A stretch of DNA of 60,000 nucleotides from the NCBI RefSeq assembly GCF_963678635.1, contig NC_087062.1:86839845-86899844 (forward strand). The letters run 5' to 3'. Under the pieces are notes generated by a model. It had not been told where the DNA came from and made no database searches. It saw only the letters and a list, made by a program, of their open reading frames with translations. The stretch is from Symsagittifera roscoffensis. Its lineage: Eukaryota; Xenacoelomorpha; Acoela; Convolutidae. Both the position numbers and the translations under genes were made by a program. Of the stretch, positions 52,011 through 60,000 are shown one piece after another. The first letter of the stretch is position 1; the number at the start of each line of letters is the position of its first letter.

Positions 52011-52999
52011 GTTCAAAACCCATGGAGATATCCTAAAGCCTACCCTACTATTACAATACTATACTTTACAATTACGATAGCCCATTTAGATACGTAAATA
52101 ACAACGAACCAAAAAAACAATTACAAGGAAGAGCCTGTTTGAGCAGATAGAAAATCTCAGAAAGAAGATCACTGTCCCCCATAGTCCCTAAGACAGATGC
52201 TGCGTTTCCAATCTGGATAGCTATCTAGATTCCCTGCTTCAATTAAAATTATGCTTTAGTTTCTTTTTCCAAATCAGTGTCATTTTTTGCGTCGTGTGAT
52301 ACAGGGATTTGAACAAAAAGCTTAAATTAAGATATATTCGAGAGATAAAAAAATAAAGTTAAATGACTCTGAGGCGCGTCTGATCTAGACATTGATTGAA
52401 AATATGACTCCCTAAATGGAGCTTGAAAACTCCAAAAACAGATAGCAATTAGGTCTTTTCCAAATGGTTCAGTAGCCGGTCCGGACAAGATTGTTATCCA
52501 AGTTTTTAAAGATCCTATTAGTAAATCAAACTGTGTCATTCGACCAGAACGCCGTCAGAAAATGGTTCGTGGAAACGAATTTCATCTAGTGTGGTTCGGC
52601 TTTACAAAAGAGCAGTTTCTGCAATTAACGGTCTTATTTGACAAAAAGAACGAATTGGGAAGGGTCACTTAAGTTGACATGCTTAATTTTAAAATTTCGT
52701 TCAAAAAGAAAGACAGCTTTTTATTTTAGTGAGAACTAGAAGACAGCAAAAACCAGAACCGTGATCTTCGCTTGCATAAACAAGAACCACGACGAGCGAG
52801 ACAGAAATAACGTGAGCAGGGACAGTCATAGAAATAACGAGAAGAAACCGGAAGAATAGAGCAAATCAAGAAGGCTGAAAGTAAAAACGGCAACCCTTTC
52901 TGGTCGTGAAGAAGACGTCGCTTCAAGAATATTGAAGAAATCGGAAGGGTCTGGAGACACGCTCATGAACTCTAGTTTTTATTAACTTTTAGCTTCCGG
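52011..52999. other. Spacer between LINE and second retroelement, no gene assigned
   Basis: LINE 3' end not sharply defined. Bases 52730-52970 are A/G-rich with short open frames that may be the decayed 5' part of the next element. Nothing else recognised. Confidence 0.35.
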
Positions 53000-55200
53000 A
53001 AATGTACTGAATTAAAATTATAACATCTATTTTCAGTTTCAGGCTATGAGAAGCTAAGGGTTAAGGAAAGGGTCGATCCATCTCCAATGGATAGGGTGAT
53101 TTTCTCTACTGTACAAAAGTTAATTTGCGCGACTCGGCCGATAGCTTTTACGTAATAACAACTCGTTGACCCGATGTTATGAGGACCATTTTAGCTGGCT
53201 TTGGTAGAGACGGTGAAAAGCACGTGAAGCTCTGTCTTGACGCTAGCCAGTCGTTATAGTATATAGTTTTACTTTCCGTCGTTATTGTAATTTCCGGGCG
53301 AAAGGTACAAACGGCAATGCGTGGCTCATTTTCTTGAAATCGCTTACTAACTGAAATCTTATAGAATAAATACAAAACGAATTTCAGAAATTACTGCCCA
53401 CTTCTTTAGAAATTTAATAGAGCGTGTTGACAACGCGAAGTTCTCAGTTTTATCTAAATTAGATTTTACTAATGCATTTATTTCGCTTAATAGAGAAATT
53501 GTGCTGAATCACTTTTTTTCTGACCACCGGAGTTGTACAAATCTACTTCTTGCGCCAACAGTAAACCAGGTTTTCTTTTTTACGGAAAATCCATCCTTAT
53601 GTTAGATGACGGAACTCAAAAAGGTGATTTCGAGGCTCCACCGTTTTTTTGCTGAAACCATACAAACACTAATAAAAAAAGCTTGAGTCCAAAATAAACG
53701 TTTGGTATTTAGACAATGGAGAAGTTCGACTGTTAGTAAGACTACTACTAGATAGTGCTACGAAGCATTAAAAAACTGAAATCAGAAAACGACCATGGGT
53801 TCAGCCTAAACACAAAAAAAATGTGAGGTCTGTTTTCTAGGACAGACCAAAAGTACGCAATAGAACACAATTATTTTCAGTTTCAAAAATTTTGTCAAAA
53901 TAAAAATGAAATCCAAATATAAACGTGTAATCTCGGGCTTCCTTCTAGCGAATCTTTTCAAAAAGAACTGCTAATTGAAAAAACAGCTGAGTTGAAACAA
54001 ATTTCGGAAGTTATCGATAAGCTCTGGATGCACATATTGGTTCTTACCTAAATCCGAAGCTCCTATTTTTTTTTGCGAACAAGTCCTTTTTTTTGCAAAA
54101 TGATTTTTCTTGGAAAACTACGATCAAACTTTAGAAAAATCTTTAAATAAAGTAACAATTGGAAAAATGAATGATAGCCAATTTTTGCAAGCAGTTCTCT
54201 TGGCAGCCAAAAGTGGCCTGGTTGTGTCTTCCGCTTGCCTACTAGCTTTACTCGCTTTTTTAGCCTCAGCAGTAGGAGCGAAAGTTACCTTAATTTTTGG
54301 TTTGGAGCACGAGGATGGAACATATAATAATGCAGTAGAACTTTGCTTTGGTTCAGCAAAACGTGAAGTAGCTCCGGAAAACGAAAACAAAAAAAATGCA
54401 CGGTGCCCATTTTTCATAAAGAAATCTCTCAAATAACTTTGAAACTAGAACCTAATGATGTAAAAAGGTTCAATGCTTACCAGGATGAGTTTGGATTGCA
54501 ATGGTTGATGTCATACCGTATAAAAATTTAAGATTGAAATTGTCGAATCAGCAGCTTAGAATTGCAATCGAACTCCGCCTAGTTTCGAAAGTTTGTGAAA
54601 AACAGATGCGTTTGCGGAAAAAAAACAACCGAAGATGGATGGCATGGCCTATCTTGTCTCAAAAGTGCAGGGAAGTTCTCTGGGCATGCAAATTTGAATG
54701 CCCTCATAGAGCAAAGTCTCGCCTCCACTCACAATCTTTTGTTTTACAGCCACGACACCTCCAGAGGACAGATCAGAAGCGACCAGACAGGCAGCACCAG
54801 TGGGATGTAACGGTAATTGACCCCCTTGTCACTAGTAGAATAAGCGCAGGCTCGGTTTGCAACCCCGAAACGGCCGCAGCCGAGGCGGAAGATCAAAGAT
54901 CTGACAAATATAGAGAGTTAACTAATGATAAGGGTTAATGAGAGTTAATCATATTTTTCATTCAATAGCTTTTGAAGTTCAGGGTGCCACTGGCCCTACC
55001 ATTGAGATTTTTCTGAAAAATCTTTGTAAGAACTTGTACACGTGTACCGAGGAACCCAGGATAGCTGGTTTTCTGAAGCAGAGAATCTCCCTGGCAATAA
55101 AGATTATGAATGCCGCTTGTGTACTCGGCACAAGAAACGACAAAACAACTTTCGACGAAGTTTTTTTATTTGTATCACAAAATAGATTAATTATATTTTC
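53000..55200 (+). pseudogene. Second reverse-transcriptase pseudogene with C-terminal zinc and nuclease-like region
   Basis: Fragments in order on the plus strand: a TRPIAF-like segment (near 53135); an RT A-box-like KLDFTNAFISLNRE (53455-53500); GTQKGDF, equivalent to the GxxQGD box (near 53610); a WYLDNGE segment in place of the YxDD box (near 53702); and a KCEVCF segment (near 53818). Downstream comes a C-terminal region with C-X-C-X10-H-X3-C (54607-54660), then WDVTVIDPLV and AEAEDQRSDKYREL (54800-54920), and FEVQGATGP (near 54955). The last parts resemble the DNA-binding and nuclease-like end of a broad invertebrate RT family distinct from the LINE at 48055. Many frame slips. Confidence 0.6.
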
Positions 55201-55551
55201 TCGTGTCGAGCCACATGTGTTTATAAAAAAAAACGTAATCCGTATCGTGTTTCATTTTCAACACATCAACACTAATCATCTTTTTTTAACATTATCAATT
55301 TCTTATCTAGAAAATTTCGAGAATATTGACTGAAAAATGCGATGAAGGGACCCCTGACTGTAACCTCGGTTACTTTGCTACTTTCTACTATGATTATAAA
55401 AAACAGTGAAGATAAAAACAAGCAAAACACAAAAAAAATGAACGGTAATATTTTAGCTGAGAAAAAAAAACTTAGGTGGTAAATGAATTATTGTTTCAAA
55501 AATAGCTTGCCCTCAAATCGAAGGCGAAAAACACAATTTTTGTACATACAG

Positions 55552-55910
55552 GCCAAGCATCGCTTCGCAAACACTAGCGAGAACACGACAAAAAGCAGCT
55601 CTTCAAACTGCAATGAGAAAAAGTAGAAATAAGCCTCGATTTATCAGAAATTCTGCTATGTATGAGATTCGAACGTGCAACCTGGAGAGTAATGGTCTCA
55701 CACACTAAAACCTTAGCAACTGGACCTTAATAGGTACCAGCTACTAGCCAGATATATAGCAGAGAACATATGCTCAAAAATTTCTAATGATAAGGTGAAA
55801 TTTTCACAAAAGTGAATACTTTTAATGAACACTTTTATTTGCGAGTTAGGTCAGAAAAAGATAAACTCCGTATTAATACACTAAGCTGATCGTTAGTTTG
55901 AAAAAACAGT
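55552..55910 (-). mobile_element. tRNA-derived SINE, copy 3
   Basis: Shares CAAACACTAGCGAGAACACGAC-like and AAATAAGCCTCGA segments and the distal ACTAATACACTA.GCTGAT-type end with copy 1. The tRNA-like part (minus strand, about 55725-55660) has a GCACGTTCGAATCTC B box. Confidence 0.7.
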
Positions 55911-55914
55911 GATT

Positions 55915-56409
55915 CAGTATTTGGCTAACAAAACTCTTCCAATTGTTCCAATTGGGTGCCTTAGTAGTGTTGTATCGTGGCCCGGACCCTATTGGGGGCC
56001 CTTCCGAAGGGGGATGTCCTAAAGCAAACTCTTAGGAAAGGGGTCCATAGTTTTTGGCGGACCGCTATCCTAGTACTTTGTAAAAGAACGTAAGTTCTCA
56101 CCTCTAAAGTAAAAGACCCCGTCATTAGGATCTTGTTAAGCTGTGCTTAGCAACCTGGACCCGATGCAACCTTTCCTCTTAATTTCCTGTAAAGCGGTCC
56201 ATTTTCCGGCGATAATTAGAATTAATCGTCCTAATTCCGGAACTTTTCTGTTTCGTCCTAGTTTCATGAGGATATAATTTCCTGGCTTTCTTTGATTTCG
56301 TCAAATATTTGTCATGCTCATAAAAAATGTTATTAAAACTGAATCAAAGGATTTCACGCATTTGTTTGAACTAACATTTGGTTTGAGTCAATTAGTTTGT
56401 TTGCCTGAA
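55915..56409. other. GC-richer hairpin-forming segment, unidentified
   Basis: Bases 55975-56250 contain CCCGGACCCTATTGGGGGCC, CCCTTCCGAAGGGGG and other self-complementary stretches unlike the surrounding A/T-rich DNA. Possibly a transposon terminal region. No coding frame. Confidence 0.3.
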
Positions 56410-56819
56410 GCTATTTATGTAAAAGCAAAAATTGAGACCATTAAAAACAATTTATAAGTGGTAAGTTGGTGAAAACCAAAACAAGTTTAAGCCGAAGTAT
56501 AAAAATGACAAGCAGTGAAAATAATCTCAAAATATATGTTTCAGAATTTAATGTTTCTTGTTTTGTTTTCCTTTGCGCTGTTTTTTAGATGATCTTTCGT
56601 CTTAAGCTGTTTATGTAAACGCTATTTATGTAAAAGCAAGGATTGAGACCATTAAAAATAATTTATTAGTGGTAAGTTGGTGAAAACCAAAACAAGTTTA
56701 AGCCGAAGTATAAAAATGACGAGCAGTGAAAATAATCTCAAAATATATGTTTCAGAATTTAATGTTTATTGTTTTGTTTTTCTTTGCGCTGTTTTTTAGA
56801 TGGTCTTTCGTCTTAAGCT
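56410..56819 (+). repeat. 211-bp tandem duplication
   Basis: The segment beginning GCTATTTATGTAAAAGCAA is present at 56410-56620 and again at 56621-56819 with few differences. Each copy ends with a pyrimidine tract and TTTTTTAG, then ATG(A/G)TCTTTCG, which looks like a 3' splice site before a codon, so an exon edge may have been duplicated. Confidence 0.85.
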
Positions 56820-57592
56820 TTAGATATAATAAATGGTTTATTTACAGGGAGACGTTCACAGAATCGGCAACTAGAAGCTTCTTCTTCTGGCAGCTTTCTT
56901 TCTGAATAAGGCCGCAGTAAAAAAAACCAAATCCGGAAAATGGAATTCGGTCGAACTGTTATCAGCTTCTTTGTATGAGTTGGCTCACTCGGTGTCCAGG
57001 CAAATGTCTTCTAAAAATGTATTTTTGTGGCGGCTTAATGGCCAAAGGGAACTGTCAAAACCCGTCGAAAAGCAAAAAAGGCTTCGAGTCGAATAGTGAT
57101 AATGCAAGTTTGATTTGTTCCACAGTCATATTAATGTGACCTTTTGAAACTATGTTATAAATGTACACTCTCATTGTTTTCCCAAAAAATAATGTGTCCC
57201 TGAAGATTTGATGGTTCAATTCTCGTATTTTTCTCCTGAGTGCCTTCTAAACAGAAGCCAAATTATTATTCTTTTCTACAAGGCAGGGGATAGTTTCATT
57301 TCACTTCCGCAACTCAATTTTATACCGAACAAAGTTTCATTCAATATACCAAAGAGCAGAAGACTCTAAATTGTGATGAAAAAGAGGAAAAGGGTAGAAA
57401 TATGGATTCAGATAACTCAACGTTTAGGCAACACTGTATAATGTTGCCTGAATCAGCTAAATGCCCATAGTTTATTGCAACAAAGTAAGGGGGAGGGAGG
57501 GAGGTTGGTTGTGATGGTTTCGGTTTTTTCTGTAAAAACGTAGAAATGGGGGTGGAAGGGTGGCTTAAGTTGGGAATTTTACTCACCAAAAA
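56820..57592. other. No gene assigned; weak plus-strand open frame
   Basis: Bases about 56872-57094 hold a 73-codon plus-strand frame with Lys-rich and amphipathic content, and 56849-56912 a short frame after a TTTACAG acceptor-like site. Neither is recognised. The rest is A/T-rich with a G-rich run near 57489-57510. Confidence 0.3.
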
Positions 57593-60000
57593 GGACAACC
57601 AAAATTAGTTTCGGTTTTAGGGCGATGATTTCTCTGATCGGCTTCCCACCAGTTTCGTCTTTAAACTTCAGCACAATTTTCTTGTTGGTATCGTCGAACA
57701 GGCAATGGTCCTCATCATAATTTGAAAAGTCGAAGTCAGCTTTTATTTTCTCTAAGTCTCGGTAAACGTCGTCAGTTTTTTTGGCATAAATGAAGCTATC
57801 AGTGTCGGAGTATAGTAGTTCCAATCTTAGATTTGGTTTCTTTTTTTGATAATGAAATTGAAACATGAAAAACATGGCGAGATCTAAGATGGTCGCACCA
57901 TTTATCATAGGTTTAACCGATCATATTTTTTTTACTGAAAAACTGATTGTGGCTAATTGATCGTCAATGATTTGAAAGCTCTTCATTGTGCTCGGAGCTG
58001 TTTTTTGAAGAAGCTCTTTCTCATTCCTTACCATCTCCAGCTTCTTTCTTCCTAACTTAGACTCCACTGTCTTAACGAAAACTGAATTAACAATCAGCTT
58101 GTAAAAGTTCTGCTAAAATCCATTAGGGTGCCATCCAGTGACCTTGGCGGAACTGAAGAACTTTTTCGAGGTGAGTTATTTTCATTCCCAGCTCGTGGTA
58201 GAATTTCAGGGTAAGGTAATGCGAAACATAACCTTCTTTAGGATGCAAGGTCTGCAGAAGCTTGGCACCTTTGGCAGTGGGTTGATTCCCTATTTTCCCA
58301 ACATTTCGACTTGCTCGATGCTCATTGCCACTCTGAGGTTTCGCTGGTGCGCAATATGTCTTCTGATCTTTTTTCAACTATTGAAAAATCGTTTAATCGC
58401 AAAGGGCAGTGTTTCATTATGGCCCCGTACAAAATGTTTGCGTCAATAATGAAGATGTAGCTTGATGATTCTGAGGGCGAAAAATTGTCGAGGTATTTAA
58501 TGTTGGCTTCATAAATTGGCACGCATAAAGCGACGACATGCCTCCTCGTATCATTCGCTGGACAAAGTCCAGATATTCAAGATCCGTTAGGAGTTTCAGG
58601 TCGGGCTTAAAAACTTTTAGAAAGGCATCCGCGGAAAATTTACTTGCCGTGAACTAAAATAAATTGTGGTAATCACCAAGTGAACCACGCTTCAGTTCGG
58701 TGAAAACTTTTAGGGTATGATTTTACTCGCTTCTTATAACACTCACATCACCCCCTGTTAGAATATTTTTCCACATCGCTCGCAGGGGAAGTCGAGTTTC
58801 TTTGAAATTTTCGAAGGATTTGAAGTAAGAGTAGAGGATATTGAAACTTTCTGTATGTTGAAACTTTCTGTTTCAACATACTGACTTTTTCAGAGAGCGA
58901 CCGAGTTTTTCAAAATAATTCTGCAGCATGAAAACTTTTCGCTGGGCAAATTGTCGACAAGTTTCGCCAGCGGCGCTAGCATGAATCTATACGAATCGAT
59001 GAATCTCAGATTTTTCTTTTGTGATTTTTCCTTTTTTGTCCGTGTTTGTCGTTTTTTATGAATACTGAGGTTGTCAAGAATATATATCATTCTACAGATG
59101 CGGGTATTACAGAAAAAAGGTTTTCCGAATCGCTTTTCGCCAGCGCTTTGATTATAAAGTTTAAATCCTAATTTGACAAATTATGTGCTACCACTGGAAT
59201 GTAGATTGTAAATTTTCTATAAACGTTACACTCATTATGCGCCCAACCCAGGAACTTGTTGGTGTAACGGCAATGATCAAGTACATTTTGATCATTGTCA
59301 GAAAAATCGTCCTCGCATATCCAAAAACTGTAGCATCTTCCCGTTCCTGGTCTGTTATATCGGTGAAAGTGTAATAGTTCCTTTTTTCTGCGTAATTTTC
59401 GTTCTTCTTTTAAGCTTAAACTTAAACACTACTTTTTTCTAAAACTCGATTACAGTTGGTGCTAGACTTTTATGGATCAAGTTGGGGTCCGTATACTGGT
59501 AAGAGCACTGACTCCGAACCAAAGTAGATTACTCTGGATACGTATCAACGAGCTGTTAAGTTTTTGAACTCATGGTCATCTTTTCCAGGCTTGAACATTG
59601 TTATGACGACATCTTCGTCTTGGTAGCACAGTTCTTGATGTCTTCTCAGAGTTTCGAATGAAGCGCATGTGTGGAAACATTTGCGGCATACCTCAGATTG
59701 GAATCGGTGCAATTTGTGTCGCATGTAATCGAACATTTTGTGGAGATCACCTGTCAATACATAGTGATGCATTGATCCATCTGTCAGCAGCAACCATTCG
59801 GCATCGTTGAACCTGAACAGAAAATGAATTTTTTAATCAAATTTTGGCGTGAAATGTAGAGGGGTTTGAAGATGAAAAATATTAATGAGGGAGTATTAAG
59901 ATTTTAAAAAGGCAAGTAGATTTTGCTGACCGAAAGACCTTGATTTGACAGTTGTTCAGCCTTTCAAATCTGTCTATAACCATCAGAGCTATTGGTATTT
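57593..60000 (-). pseudogene. Polinton/Maverick-type protein-primed DNA polymerase B, decayed and cut by window edge
   Basis: Fragments in order on the minus strand: a C2H2-like CRKCF...H (about 59670); DHCRYTNKFLGWAHNECN and IPVVAHNL (about 59310-59160); FIDSYRFM and LVDNLPSEKF (about 59010-58930); a SFENFKETRLP-type segment (58810); LGDYHNLF (58680), immediately followed by a stop and material that normally lies much further on, indicating an internal deletion; FVQRMIRGG; palm motif A in DANILYG (about 58450); motif B as KLIVNSVFVK (58100), where the usual Gly is Val; and motif C in YSDTDSFIY (57820). This is the organellar/viral type B polymerase of Polintons and adintoviruses. An acceptor at 59814 suggests at least one intron. 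Confidence 0.8.

Noticed and set aside
54110-54436. 108-aa plus-strand ORF with an Ala/Leu-rich hydrophobic segment as a membrane gene
   Set aside because: It lies within the RT pseudogene remnant, between its polymerase and C-terminal parts; a separate gene is not needed to explain it.

Overview
The window is AT-rich nuclear DNA from an invertebrate animal. It has spliced genes with GT-AG introns, an animal-type cap-2 methyltransferase and many kinds of transposable element. The env-bearing Ty3/Gypsy-like element at the left edge recalls retrovirus-like elements of appendicularian tunicates, but I hold that species inference weakly.

Region 1 (about 1-16900, minus strand) is one large retrovirus-like LTR element, cut by the left window edge. 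In transcription order it carries a structured leader, a 155-aa basic ORF, a 2258-aa gag-protease-RT-RNaseH ORF, an integrase displaced by two opposite one-base frame slips, two tiny membrane ORFs, a 372-codon ORF with no ATG, an 872-aa envelope-like glycoprotein, a 182-aa Ser/Pro/Asn-rich ORF and a last 331-aa ORF (455 codons if its ATG-less extension counts). From 6161 down to 227 the coding frames are nearly gapless and are joined by overlapping stop/start codons. This compact accessory-rich layout is the most unusual thing in the window.

Region 2 (17281-22737, minus) holds the first five exons of an ISWI-type SNF2 chromatin remodeler. The reading stops just before the DEAH box, so the element of region 1 appears to lie in sense orientation in its fifth intron. 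The ISWI introns carry MITEs and a LINE tail. Region 3 (about 24118-28657, plus) holds four coding exons of an unidentified gene with a Cys-rich C-terminus. Region 4 (30914-33008, minus) is a complete three-exon SEC11 signal peptidase gene of 190 aa. Region 5 (33009-40202) is repeats only: MITEs, a tRNA-derived SINE, a degenerate repeat-rich element and a perfect 93-bp inverted repeat. Region 6 (40203-43340, minus) is a two-exon CMTR2 cap-2 methyltransferase of 916 aa.

Region 7 (about 44600-60000) is again transposon-dominated: a second copy of the repeat-rich element, an unknown ORF pair, a decayed CR1/Jockey-like LINE (about 48055-52010), a second and unrelated reverse-transcriptase pseudogene (about 53000-55200), a SINE copy, a 211-bp tandem duplication, and a decayed Polinton/Maverick-type protein-primed DNA polymerase B gene (57593-60000, minus) running off the right edge.

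The host genes (ISWI, SEC11, CMTR2, the unknown gene) are unrelated housekeeping functions and form no operon. The only set of genes that clearly works together is the retrovirus-like element.
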